Below, in pieces: positions 10,801 through 22,409 of a stretch of 64,000 nucleotides of DNA. The translations under genes and the position numbers were made by a program. The notes under the pieces are model-generated. The model was given only the letters and a program-made list of their open reading frames with translations. It was not told the origin of the DNA and did not search any database. The DNA comes from Terana coerulea (lineage: Eukaryota > Basidiomycota > Agaricomycetes > Polyporales > Phanerochaetaceae), in the NCBI GenBank assembly GCA_024811115.1, contig JAKOGH010000794.1, forward strand, positions 1 to 64,000. Reading direction: 5' to 3'. The number at the start of each line of letters is the position of its first letter. The first letter of the stretch is position 1.

Positions 10801-13800
10801 GAGGTGGCCTGCGGAAACCTCGTCAGTACGCATCCACAGGTTGCACCAAAGAACTCACTTTACAGACGCAGAGCAGTCCAACAAAATCTCCTGTAGTCGC
10901 TGCTGCAAAATCGCATATACGTTCCGTCTCAGTTCCTTCGACAGCCTATCGGAGTACTGCACGAAGAGCTCGCCGGCAGCGCGGCTTTGTGTCGCATCGA
11001 ACTGTACGGATCCCTCGAGCGCCGGAGAAACATTGGCGAGCAAGAACAAGTCTGGGAGGATCCCTATGATGTCGTCTTCGATTAAAGCAAAGGTAGCGCC
11101 CAGAGGCACTACGCCGAGAAGGGCGAGGATGCCACCCAACGAGCCTGAGGCGATGTCCTTGTCCCGAATACATGCTTGGATGTGCTGCATCAGGGTTGAG
11201 CAAACGGTGGACACGACGCCCTTGAAGCAGCTCTCGAGGATGAAGTAGCCTAGAATTATATTGAGCTAGACATCAAACAGTCCAGTGATCGGAGTGCATT
11301 GCTTACGATACGAAGCCAGAATACGCCTCAGCGCCTCCAGATCCTTCCCACTTCCTTCTTTACCACTCAGAGCGGATACCAGCAGCTGGCCCACAATGTC
11401 GTCCAGCTCGTCGCTCGCAGGCCGCAACACGTCGGGCAGCGATCCGTCCTCTGCAGCTCGTAATAAGGGTTGCAGTAGGGCCGACGCCTCGTCTGGGTGC
11501 TCTTCCACCGCTTCGAGAATAGTTTGCCATAGCTCTGTGCGAAGGTTATCGGCGTTGCGATGAGAGAGATAAATGAGTAAAACATCAGGGCAGAGGTTAA
11601 GCAACCGATACGAGTGCTTCAGACATGTCGAGTCGATGGCCTGAAAAACATGGGGATTTGTGAGGGTGCCAATCGAGGAAGTGGAAGCATTACTCACCGA
11701 AGCCAGACTTTCGTCACCAAATATCTCTGCACCGAAGCTGTCCAGAATGTTGACCAATGAATTGAGGCGTGCTGAGTCCACCGACACAGTCTCATCCTGG
11801 TTAAGTATCTCATCGAAACGCAGAATCGAGGAATACACGACATCGTTGATAAGCTGGTCATTTGCCTTTGCAAGCTTGCTGTCGGCTCGTGTTGAGGATC
11901 GAAACACCTTCAGCGTAGAGGGAACAAGAGAGGGTACTCCTTGTTGCGAGGTGAGGAAGCTGTACCTTGATAGCGTCGCTCAATACGCGCCAGGCTGCAT
12001 CAAAGAGATCTGAGTGCAGGGGTAAGCGCAGCTCCAGGAAGCCAAGGGAGATCTGCTAGACGCACCCTCGTCAATTTGCTGCAAAGCCGAGAATGTGCTA
12101 ATCAGCGAGGAAGCAGCCGCTTGCTCGTCGACCTTCAACCGCTCCGCGCTGATCTCCACCCAGCATCGCTTGATTTGATCGGTGACCAGCTCTTTCGCGG
12201 CCTGCTTCTTGTCCTCCCTGGCCTTCGGCTAGAAGGCCCTTGCCTTGCTCACTCAGCAAACGTCTTATGACAAAAACGGTGCATTCAAGTAGGAGAGGAT
12301 AGGAAGGCGGCTGAGGCGGCCAACCGATCCAGTCCGCTCAGAGCTTGGCCATCGACTGCAGCCCAGAAGGAGTTGAACAGGGTCTCGAGCCGGTGTAGGG
12401 ACAGAGGCGAGAATCTACGATGCTATTGTTAAACTATGCTTGCTCGCTGCTCCGTCGTAGATGGGAACTCACAGAGATAGGTATCGTCGAGAGAACGATG
12501 ATGGCTGCGGGGTACGCTTGTACCGGGGAACCCATACATCCCAATTCCAGGAATTGTCGAAATTCGGCATACGAGTCAGAATGTAGCGCCTTATGTTCCG
12601 TTGGCTGGTCTTTGGGGTGCCGGACTTTGGGAGCGTCACCTTCCTCTTCGTCTTCTTCAGCCTCATCGCTCGACTCGTCGTCTGGTTCGGTGAGGCCCTT
12701 GGCCTCAAGCTCCCACGCAGTTGGAAATTCTTGATCATGGAAGGTATGAATGAGCCGCTGTGTGAGGGTTGGCTGCAGCTCTCACTGACCTTTGAGAAAA
12801 GTAAGCAAAGGCTGCCACATTGCTCGCCTCACCGCGCCGTCAGGTTCCACCCACGCAGAGCGCAGAAGAGCAATGCTCAATGTCTGCTCCAGTTCACGCA
12901 CATGATCTTAGAGGGCGTGTTAAGTTGCAGAATAATAGGACGCGGAGGGAGCCAACCTTTAGAAAGGCGCAGAAGGGCCTGTATAGCACTCCAGCACGCC
13001 CTGCGGACTCCAGGCTGATTCCATCCAAATGCTTCTAACTGCTCGTCGCTCACAAAAGGCACATGCTGCGCGTGGTATAACGCGGACCACAGTGCGATGT
13101 TGTCTAGTGGCTGGAGGAATGCCACAGTCCGCTTCTCGTCCTGGGACATATGCGTGTGGGCATCTGGTCAGGAGTTCAGTCAGCGCAAATCTGGCTGACA
13201 ATACTCGAAAAGCCACTAACCTAGAATCCATTCTAGTGCCCCGAAACCGCTAATTCGAAGGCGAGCTTTGCGGTCCGCCTCATTCTCCTCATCGTCTTCT
13301 TGACGTGTGCGGCTCGGAGTCTCGTCGCCTCCGCGTCTCGGTACTGGGGTATTCTTTCCAGAACCCTTACGTTGCTGCTGAACTGCGGCGGGCACAGCAG
13401 GCTGTGGCGGATTTACTTGCAAGTATACGCCTGAAGGATCTAGTAGGACGCGTTGAATGAACTCCCATACCAGTCCGAATGCAGCAGCATCGAGGGCTAA
13501 TTTGGAGTTTGGCACGGTTTCTGCAGACCCTACGTGAACGTAAGCTTTCCAAGAATCGCGAGCTGTAGCCGAGACTTGGCGGTCAATGTCGTAGGAAGAC
13601 AAGAGCCAGCTGCCTGTGATGAAGTCTGCCTGGTCGGCAGCTGTACCTTCCTTGAGTAGAAATGTTATCTCTTTGGCGAGTGCTGGGAATGCGAGTAGCG
13701 CGGTATGAAGATTTACTGCCAGTTGTCTGACTCGGCGCGATGGATGTATGAAGAGAGCAGGGACGTGATGTAACTAGTGAAACCCGTCAAAAGTTCTATA

Positions 13801-14211
13801 ACGAATCTGAGGTTGATACGGACATACCCACACAGGCAATACGACCTCTAACACTTCCTGCAGGTACTCTTCTTGCCTAGCCTTTCCAATCCAGTCTGCG
13901 TGGAAATCCTCAAGAGCCCTCCGCTTAGTCACCGAGTCCTTCTTCGCGAGCTTCCTGAGCACGACAAGCAAGTCCGCAGGTATCCTGTGCGCAATACCGA
14001 GCGAGTCGAGGGGGTCCGGCCGGACTGCGACAAGTTTCACGGGCGGTATGTATACTTTCTTTCTTGGCTCTTTACTTCGCTTTGACCCCTTTTCCTTCTT
14101 CCCTTTCTTCTCCTTAGGTATTTGTGGCTCGTCCAGGCCCCCAGTCGCCGCCGCTCGCTTTGCATGTTTCTTGCGCGTTCCTGACGAGGCCGAAGACTTC
14201 CCCTTCGCCAT
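7870..14211 (-). CDS. LTN1: Listerin, RING E3 ubiquitin ligase of ribosome quality control
   Basis: Listerin ubiquitinates nascent chains stuck on 60S subunits in the cytosolic ribosome quality control complex. The N-terminus (MAKGKSSASSGTRKKHAKR) leads into the conserved LRKLAKKDSVTKRRAL segment at about 13,900. HEAT-like helices fill the middle. The C-terminus is the listerin RING variant (CAICYS...CKTCKNRFHAGC...CPLCRSEI) at 7873-8190, interrupted by two introns. About 19 introns of 50-65 bp can be placed; intron 1 is 13774-13827. The protein would be about 1,760 residues, near the family size. The frame breaks at least six times by one base: near 12,293, 12,222, 10,654-10,658 (G run), 9,521-9,525 (C run), 9,331-9,334 (T run) and 9,050. 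The protein reads as listerin on both sides of each break, which argues for sequence error over loss. Confidence 0.93.
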
Positions 14212-14822
14212 GTTTGGAGGGCTGTAGGTCGTAGAGAAGTGCAGTCGAAGGTGGATGTAAGAAACAGGTTGTTACAGTCCAATGTGGCATATTCGAGTAT
14301 TAGCAGTGCGAGAGGCTCAATCGGCAGCGAGATCTCGAGTCAGATCGGCATTGCATCATCAGTGTCCGGGGTCCTTCTTATCCCGATGGCTTGAGCAGCT
14401 CATGGGGTCCCATTCACCGACAACATACCAACATGTAAGTTCCGCAGTTCGCGCCACGTGCTCGTGAGCTGCTGAATCTGAGACTTGATTACCTTGCTTG
14501 TCAAGGTCTCTCTGCTATGCGAAATACCGTGGGAAAGCAACCCTCAACTCACCGGACTTTGCCGTGATTGCATCACGTTACGCGTAACAGTCACCAAAGT
14601 CACTACCAGTTTCCAGCTTCACCTCAAGGTTGCCTGAGCCTCAAGGACAAGCAAAGGTTACTGCCGCGCAAGCGCGCTTCACGAGTCAGTATGTGAGCTG
14701 AGATACACCGCTGGCCTGTGAGGCTGCGAACTGCCGTACTGCGAATAAGTACTAGGGGAAGAGTCAGGTTCGGGGACCTGTCGGCAGGGATGGGCGCCTA
14801 TTGATGCAGCGATTTTTGGGCA
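14212..14822. other. LTN1 upstream region
   Basis: This holds the presumed LTN1 promoter, read leftward, and then unassigned sequence up to the target duplication of the second hAT-like element. No coding frame here has support. Confidence 0.4.
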
Positions 14823-14830
14823 GGGCAGAG

Positions 14831-15214
14831 AGGACCCCGCCTTATCCTGCCAGAGGTGCGATCCCAGATTCCCCGAATTTGGCCAATTTCGGGCAGGGAG
14901 TGTTGGGCTAAGATCCTGGCCTTTCGGGCATCAGGGCCTGATACCCTGCTCCAGGCAGAGGTCGAAGCGCCCTAATTTTGGCCATATTCTCACGCCGAGC
15001 AGCTTAGCGCCCAAAATATGCCTCACAAATGTGTTTTTGGGTTAATTTTGGGGAAAATGTGCTCCAAAAACTGTCGGTTTCGGGCAGCGGTACATGCAAG
15101 GTTTTCGCCAGTTGGGGCCAGGTTTCGGGCATACCACCCTGAGGGGTCGCTTCATTTTTGGCCGAATTTCGGGCACCCTAGGATCGCACCTCTGGAGGCA
15201 TTAGGCGGGGTCCT
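14831..15214. mobile_element. Non-autonomous hAT-like MITE (384 bp)
   Basis: The ends are imperfect inverted repeats of about 60 bp (14831-14890 and 15155-15214) starting AGGACCCCGCCT and including a shared CCAGAGGTGCGATCC. A perfect 8-bp direct duplication, GGGCAGAG, flanks it at 14823-14830 and 15215-15222. Five copies of TTTCGGGCA lie inside, at 14887, 14922, 15078, 15123 and 15167. The small size, lack of a coding frame and 8-bp duplication fit a hAT-type MITE. It shares the AGGACCC terminus with the element at 1254 but has a different repeated internal motif. An outer 8-bp inverted pair, TGCAGCGA/TCGCTGCA (14805 and 15231), lies beyond the duplication and may be chance. Confidence 0.82.
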
Positions 15215-15222
15215 GGGCAGAG

Positions 15223-15818
15223 GCTTGTAGTCGCTGCAGCATGCATGTACCCTTACACATCCCAATGAAAGCTACACAGAAATACGCGGCTCAACGATGC
15301 CTATCGATTGGTGCAGGCAGTCCAGGATTTGGGTGACATTTGGCCACATTGTAGGGAGATTTCTCACTTCGCCAGCGATGTTGAAAAGCACGGGCGCTAC
15401 GAGCTGTGAATTTGTACATGTTTGTTCGGCCTTCAGCCCCCTTAGGAATATGCTCACTCGCTCCGCTCGCTCGCAATTACGCTGTGCTTGCTCGCGACTC
15501 GGACATACGTATCTCATAACAATTAATGACATACCTAAACTATACTGCGGCTTTCCGACCAGTCACCCGAACATGTCTCTGGCTTTGCCAAGTTTCCTGT
15601 TTGCGTCTTCGTCCTGATCCGCATGCACACTAATCAAACATTAATTAGCGGAGAGGTTGTCCTACCCATACTAAAGCGTGGTTCGGGATCGCTGGCGGAC
15701 GCTGCTACTTTGTTCGTGAACCACCATCTTGCAGACATTATACGAAGGACCTTTTGACGCGTCGAGAACGCGTAAGCAAGCTCTACCACTTGAACTAGGG
15801 TCGTCGACAGCTTCAAGC
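15223..15818. other. Upstream region of the coiled-coil gene
   Basis: I see no supported gene between the MITE and the proposed start at 15819. The frame that contains this start is open back to 15729, so translation could begin earlier or in an exon I cannot see. Confidence 0.35.
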
Positions 15819-17470
15819 ATGGACGGGTCTCTGGAATATCCGCAGAGTTCGCCAGGGCAGACGGGACGGCGAATTCAGCCCCATGCTCGCCTTCAGACAC
15901 CGTCACCAAGCGGGAGGAATGTACGCCATGACCGTAGTTCTGATCACATTCACCGTCACCATGGTCCTTCCTTCGGAGCATCAGGTGAGCACAATGCAGC
16001 CGTTGAGTACTGAATATGACTAACTTCAACCGTTTTTCTAGTCAATGACTGCGGTGAAGGAGACAGAGTACATAACACACCAGCAGCCCCAAGGGCACTC
16101 CGAGCGATCCTCAAAAGCCTTGCGGGGGTGGATCCCGAGGCCTTCCAACCGCTCCGAGGGCTCTTCGTATGGGTACCAACCACATGTTGCCGGATATTCA
16201 CTCGCTATATGCAGCACACTCTCAACCTTCTGTATATCCGCTGCCTGCTCCTGCGGCAGAAGCCGTCGCAACCGGTCGAAAAGTGACATCGCCTCAGGAC
16301 TCGACGAAGGGCCTGGCCACACAACCAGATGTATGGCTGAGACGTATTACGTGAGCATATACCCAGGTCAAACACACTAGTGCTTACCTACGCCGTAAAT
16401 AGCCTACTGTCAAGAGCAATGCATGCTCTAAAGGCTCATGACGAGCTGCAGGGCGCACATCAGCGAGATGTCACCATAGCTTCATCCGAGCAGTTCGCCA
16501 AATTTCCGCTCAAGCTGCCGGAAAGTATTCTCCGCCGCCTCGAGCATGTGCGATGCGAGGAGTCGATGACGTCCGCGGACGTCAGAGGCCTCATTCAGCA
16601 GCTTGAGGAGTCCTTCGAGCTAAGCGAAAGGACAGTACCTTCTGCAGGCGACGTCAACGCCTTGCGTGCCGAGGTCGCGCAGTTACAAATCGCCTTGAGT
16701 GAGGTGAACGGAGGAGGACCGTCTTGCCCGCACCCCGCATTACCCGTACAGCATTTGGCCCAACCTCAGCGCCGCCAGGGTAGACAGATAATCTACAGTT
16801 CCACACTGGAAGAAGGCGAGATCAAGGATGGTGCGGTGGACCAGGACGTGCCAATGGACGGCGAGGAAGCTCCCGAGTCGCCTTCACCTGCACCTTCACC
16901 CGAGAAACTCGTAGAGGATTTGGAAGCGCGAATGGACGACTTCCTCATGGAAGTACGTCAGCATGAAGAGGACCTGAAAGACATGGTCAATGAGCGCGTC
17001 ATTGAGAAATGGGAAGAACTAAGCGAGCTGCAGCAAACGCGAGATGGAGCCAGCTCTCAGGCGAGGCGGGCGACTATTGAGAAGGCAATCCTCGATGCAA
17101 ACAAGGTGGTTAACGAATTGAAGGCAAATCAAGGGCGAGCTGTCGTCGCAGAACACTGCACTACAACATGAGGTTACGCGGCTCTGGGCGCAGACCAAGT
17201 GCTTACAAGATCATGTGCGACAGGTGCGTTGTGTGAGTCGCTGAACGAAATTCACCTAACCAGCATTTGTCTCCTGCTTTCCAGTTGTCCGAGTTCCAGA
17301 GTGATGAGATCAACGCTATGCGAAACGGCATGCGTCAGATGTGCGACGCAATCGCGCACTACGAGCAGGTGGCGCAGCTCAACAGCGACGCCACCAAGGA
17401 GGCCCTCATGCAAGCCATCCTGCCATATCTGAGAGACGATCTGCGGGCATTGATGGGCCTTCCATCCTGA
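15819..17470 (+). CDS. Coiled-coil protein of unknown function
   Basis: I do not recognise this family. The model starts MDGSLEYPQSSPGQTGRR. Introns lie at about 15985-16041, 16355-16406 and 17220-17284. Exon 1 is low-complexity (Ser, His, Gly). The middle is Pro/Ala-rich. From about 16,400 on there are long heptad-like helices rich in Glu, Leu, Lys and Gln, an acidic stretch EEGEIKDGAVDQDVPMDG, and then more coiled coil ending ILPYLRDDLRALMGLPS. The predicted length is about 490 residues. Frame shifts are needed somewhere in 16,080-16,180 and at the GGG run 17133-17135; after the latter the downstream frame again reads as coiled coil. No signal peptide or membrane segment is evident. It could be a cytoskeletal or nuclear scaffold, which is a guess from composition only. 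Confidence 0.6.
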
Positions 17471-17876
17471 GTGCGCGAGATGATCTTCGGAAATCTATAG
17501 AGGAGAGCCATATCCAGCTACTGAGCTCTGTAATGCCGAAGGTCGAGCTAACGGAACGGACAGCCCAGCAAATCCTGTCCTGGCTAGAGGAAACGGCGTG
17601 CAAGGAGGTTAAATGAGGCGTCGGATATGAACGTGCAGCACTCCCATGTGTAGTAGCTGAGGAAACTTGCTTCGTTGAACGAGAACAATCAGTAGGGCAA
17701 ATCCATAAATTACGACGTGCTGTGTAGGGCGATGGCCAACGGCGCCACACGACGATGTTACAATGTGAAGGTGTGCGCCGTGCACAATCGTATTGCATAT
17801 CACATGATGCGGGCATGAGGGCGGACAGGTAGCGAAAGCATGGAGACAAAGCCGATGGGAACAAGCAGAAATACAA
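17471..17876. other. Convergent 3' region, coiled-coil gene and eL42
   Basis: This is 406 bp between facing stop codons. An open frame antisense to the coiled-coil gene extends into it but shows no domain or splice pattern. I treat it as 3' untranslated sequence of the two genes. Confidence 0.45.
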
Positions 17877-18533
17877 TCACTGTGCGAGTAAGAATGAGCA
17901 CGACTAGCGGCAAGTCTGAGAAGAGTGGTGCACGTACGAATTGGAGTGCTGCACCCTTTGTCTTCTTCTCACCACCGAGCTCGAAGCTGTACAATAGAAT
18001 TGTGAGACTAGAGACGAGGAGCGCAACATAGCTTTGACGTACTGCTTGCAGCGCTTGATGGCCAGTTGCATCTTGTACTTGCACACGGTGCACTCTAGCC
18101 GGAGGACGACCTTCTTTGTTGTCTTCGCCTATTGCGAGGTCAGCTGTGATCAACATAGAGAACTCGGGCGTACACACCTTCTTGTGGAAGACGGGCTTGG
18201 TCTGACCACCGTATCCGGACTGCTTGCGCACGTAACGACGCTTTCCCTGGACTACCTGGGAGTCCTTGCCTTTCTTGTATTGGGTGACCTTGTGGGGACT
18301 GTACGAGCACGCTGAGCTCTGTTTTCATTGGCAAGCACTCCGAGCATGTACGTACGTGTGCTTCTTGCAGGTCTTGCCCTTGCAGTCTACGCAGCCAAGC
18401 CTATTATTTCCCCTTCGCTTAAAGTCATCATGTATCAGAACTCACAAGTCCGGCGGGTCCTGGAAATCGCGGCAGTCGGTCAGCGCACGGTCATACGTTC
18501 GTGCTGCAAAACGTACTTGGGGATGTTGACCAT
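17877..18533 (-). CDS. RPL42: 60S ribosomal protein eL42 (L44/L36A)
   Basis: eL42 is a small zinc-binding protein near the E site of the large ribosomal subunit. Seven exons are recognisable: [21 protein letters not shown], then [14 protein letters not shown] to the HKK before intron 4, [19 protein letters not shown] to [20 protein letters not shown], and finally the stop alone. The total is about 106 residues, the family's usual length. The last intron begins GTACGT straight after the Phe codon and its acceptor CACAG is followed at once by TGA (17877-17879), so the last coding exon holds only the stop. Residue 56 is Pro in the QTKPVFHK loop, the form associated with cycloheximide sensitivity in yeasts. 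No frame breaks were found. Confidence 0.95.
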
Positions 18534-18801
18534 TTTGCGAGCGTTGACGGCGTCGGGCTTGAGGGGGATTTGGCGCTATACGCACTGGACGCTGTGGTGG
18601 ACGGTCTTCGGTAATCCCCGAAGCGGCCACTAGTTACTCACTTAAGGTTCAGACTCCGGTTCAGCCACCGCGCACGATGCAGACGCCGGGCACGCCAGCC
18701 AATCGGCTTGCAGATGCAGCATTGATATCTACGAAGTACATTGGTTGCTCTAGCCTCTAGGTGCAAGGATATGATGGTAATGGTAAAGCTACAGTGCGAT
18801 A

Positions 18802-21800
18802 TTAGTTGACTACTTCACTCTTCTCGTCATCACCATTCGTTTGGGTCTCGCTCACGAGCGTCGGTGCAAATGCTTGCTTGCGTAACTCTGCTACGTCTTG
18901 AGGAGTCTTGAAGACGGTCGATTGCTCGAATTTGCTGTCGCAGGCCTGCCTGAACTCGTCCGTTCTCAAAGATGAAATGTCAGTCAAGTAAGAGAGGATG
19001 CTGAGGGCAGTCTGGAAAACAATCAATCACAGGCTGGCACGACGTTTGGAGTTCCCGCTTACCTTGACATCGAGTTTAGCTTCGGGGTGAAGCAAGCCAA
19101 ACAATGTGTTCTCGATTTCATCGACAGGAGCGCCAATGTGTTTGGACGCCTGAGCGGCGGCGAGAGCATGCGCGGCCGAGCCTGGGTGTTTCTGCAGATA
19201 TTGTGAGTTGTACGTATCCAATGCGACCTCAGCTGGCAACAATTTCGACGCTGTCTGGGTGAGCACGGGCCCGATGGGGGCTGGTGGTGGCTGGGGAAGA
19301 GAAGAAACTACATAGTGCACTTGATCAGCGAGAGATGTGTCAAGGCAAGGCAATACTTACTAGTTTTGTGCAAGTGTACTAGACGGACATGCAGCTGCGG
19401 ATGAGCCTCGTCCAAGGCACGGGCGTGATCGAGCGCCTCGACTGCTTGTAGATACTTTTCTAAAGCGACGGCTTTAGCAATTGCGACCTGAGGCGACAAT
19501 TACTACCTACTTCGCCGAATAGCAACGTCGTAAATTGCGATCCACGCATCGACGTTGTCAGAGGCTAGCGTTCTGAGCGAGTTGAGGAACTTCGCAGCAC
19601 GCTCCAGGCGGTCCTCGGCCTTCAGCAGCTTTGTACCGTCGGGATCGTCGTCTTTTGCTGGACCGATGTCCAGGCCCTTGTCCTTATCATCGCTGACAAG
19701 GGCAGCTCCTGGGCGAACAAGCTTCATGGAAGTTCTCGACTAGGGATACTCAAAACGACTAACCTTTCTTCGCATCTTCTTGTGCCTTGATTGCCGCTGC
19801 TTTCTTCGCTTTGTTCTTAGCCTTCTTCTCGGCATCCGATAACTTGGCTATCAAAGCTTTAGTAACGGGAGCGACCAGTGTCAAAGAATTATTCACAGTT
19901 GGCCGCAGAATTGGAAGCCAAAGACGGGTCATCGTGAATTCGAACGAAGAGCTGCATTGGCTGCTTAAGTAGCATATAAATGTTACGAGTATGACTCACT
20001 TACTTCAGAGGCTGAAATCGCAGCACGGATGTACACAGCATGCGAACGTAGGTGGTCCGCCCATTCAATCATGCTATGAAAACAAATCAACCACGGAGTA
20101 GTAAACCTATTTCTGGAGTCACGTACTTCATGTAGATGTTAATCGTGAACTTGCGTAATGAGTAACCATGGAAGTCATACTGGTCGTCCTCATACTCATC
20201 GAAGAGCTTCTGGACGGCGATGTAGCGCTTTAGAGCCATGGCGAGGTTACCACTGCGTCTATGCGCGTCGGCATCTTCCAGGAGGAACAGTACTGACTGC
20301 ATGTCTTCCAAGTCGGCCGCTGGGCTGGCCGCATCTTTCTGTGACGGGTTGTGAGTATAACACACCTGGATATGTGCTTGAATGCGAGAGAACCAGGAAC
20401 GCACTTTCGTGAAGAGGCCCAAAATCTCCTGCGCCTCCTCAGTCATGCCGGCGCGCAAACGGTACTTGCCTGTTTTCGTGTTCAGGAACCGGTCCTGCAA
20501 GTCGAGGAGACGCGCTTCGTCCATGTTCCGTGCAGCTCCGTATGGGTCTCCGAGACGTTTCAGAACTCGGGCCTTCAACATCAGTAGCTCAGGCAACGTG
20601 GGCGTATGGGAGAGCGCGTCTTCAAGTAGCTCTAATGCGCGCGTATGATTTCCTACGTAAGAATAGTGTTGGGCGAGGAAGTAGAGTGACCAGAGATAGG
20701 TGGTGGGCGGCTCGTCTCCTGGCACTTTCTCCGCCGCTTGCGCCTTGAGTTGTGAGTACCTTGACTCTACGATAGATGCAATGACCTGGAGCTTCTGCTG
20801 GTCGCGGTAAAGCGACTTGACATCAGAGAATATCGACGGGATGTTTTTGTCCAGGCCAGTATTGATATATGGCTCAGCGAGCTCCTTGAATTCGTCACCT
20901 ACGCAAGCTATAAGCATGCATATATCTCGGTGAGCTCGAGTATACACACCGGTAGCCACCGTGAGCGCAAGCCTCCTTGGTGCAGCGGCGCGAGGAAAGC
21001 TGTTCTGAGAAGTCACGCAAGGCTTGGAGAGCCTTCGGGCGGTCCTCCTCAGATACGTTGTCTGATTGCCGCAATAAGCAGCCTATCCGTGAGGTTGGCT
21101 TAATTACATACCGAGATCAATGCCGCGGTTCGAGAAGAAACCTTGATAATATGTCAAAGAGTCGGGATTCTGCTCGAGTAATGCTTGCCAAGTCTGTTCA
21201 GCATCTTCGGTTTGCTTCAGTTTCGAAAGCAGACGTGCTACGCGAATGATCAGCTACTTTGAATTGGAACATTTGTTTTCGAATAGCTGTACCTCTGAAT
21301 TCCATGATGGAAACACGATCAACAACTGCGCGAGATTTTGCACTAACATCGAGGAGGCTGATAGCCTCGGAGAATTCGCCTAGCTCTTCGAGTATGCGGA
21401 CATGATACAGCAACACTTCTGAGTGTTCTACGTCGTAGTCTGGGATGTTCTGGATACGCATGTGGCACTGATCATGTAAAAACGCGCACTGTACGCACCT
21501 TCAACGAGCGCTCATAGTGCTCCAGCACTTTCTTAGCTTCGGCCAGGTCACCATGTAGATGGTACGCAACTGCTAGACCTAGCCAATTCGATCGCAGGTT
21601 GGGACGTAGTCTGAGTAGCGTATGACGGGTTTCCACGAGACCATCGTATTGACGGAGCTGAGTCTGAAGATGAGCAGCATCTCGAAGGATATTCATGTTG
21701 TCCTGCAGTGTATGTTCCTCATTAACTACACTAATATCAGAGAGCGTAGTTGCACTCACCTTGTCAAATCGCAGAGCCTGAGTATATGACTTCAGAGCTT

Positions 21801-22158
21801 CCTCATAGTTCTTCTCCCCCTTCTGAATGAGACCGAACACATGCCATACTATGTGCGACGTCAAGTCCATTCGTATTCCCTTCTTCACCAATTCGACGCC
21901 TTCCTCCCGTCGTCCCATATGCGCCAGCACAAGGCCTTTCATACATGTAGTTTCTGCCCCGTAAGAGCTGAGTTTAGTAGCTAACTTGATGGAATGTGAG
22001 TACACACCGCCATGTTCTGGGAATTTCTTCAGAATTGCGTCCGCGGTCTTCAAGGCTCTCTTGAGCTGCCGCGTCTCATATAAGTTCAGCAGCTCCTTGA
22101 AATACCCTGCTTCCTTCGATGGCAGCGCACGTTTTGGCGGTATTCCTGACGGCGGCAT
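18802..22158 (-). CDS. NAA15: NatA N-terminal acetyltransferase auxiliary subunit
   Basis: NAA15 is the TPR scaffold that binds the catalytic NAA10 and anchors NatA at the ribosome. The start at 22158 (MPPSGIPPKRALPSKEAGYF) precedes the typical NAA15 N-terminus with LYETRQLKRALKTADAIL and the HGGVYSHSIKLATKL repeat. Further hallmarks are GIRMDLTSHIVWHVFGLI, IPSIFSDVKSLYRD, a PTTYLWSLYFLAQHY repeat, LLDLQDRFLNTKTGKY, and DDQYDFHGYSLRK near 20,170. Many 45-60 bp introns interrupt it. The C-terminus is acidic and ends KSEVVN. The length of about 870 residues matches the family. One base is out of frame near 20,999-21,001, between RDFSEQ and the following FPRAAAPRRLAL. The minus frame stays open to 22476, but that extension is not NAA15-like. 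Confidence 0.92.
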
Positions 22159-22409
22159 GCTGCTCAGCAAATCGTCTGGTGAGGGGAGAATGTTGTCGGA
22201 GGAAGTCTCAGCACAGGCGGTGCGCGGCGCTGCACGCAAGCCAGAAATCAGCATGTGCGTCACGTGCGCGCACTCTAATTCGCGCGGTTTCGCCTTTCGC
22301 GTTGGTCTCGCGTTGACCACATCCTGCAGGGCCACTGCACATCCCGCGGCGGCCCTTCTTCCTCCACAATTACCTCTGGCGGCGACCTGAGCTTGAACTC
22401 GCGCGCAGA
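22159..22409. promoter_or_regulatory. Bidirectional promoter, NAA15/PDS5
   Basis: Only 251 bp separate the divergent start codons of NAA15 (minus) and PDS5 (plus). Both promoters must lie here or within the leaders. The interval is GC-rich and has no obvious TATA box, as expected for housekeeping genes. Confidence 0.6.

Noticed and set aside
12593..13018. Plus-strand open frame of 141 codons
   Set aside because: It is antisense to listerin exons, whose protein is recognisable on the minus strand.
14805..15238. Outer inverted pair TGCAGCGA/TCGCTGCA as the true ends of the second element
   Set aside because: The 8-bp direct duplication lies inside this pair, next to AGGACCC, which fits the ends of the first element better.
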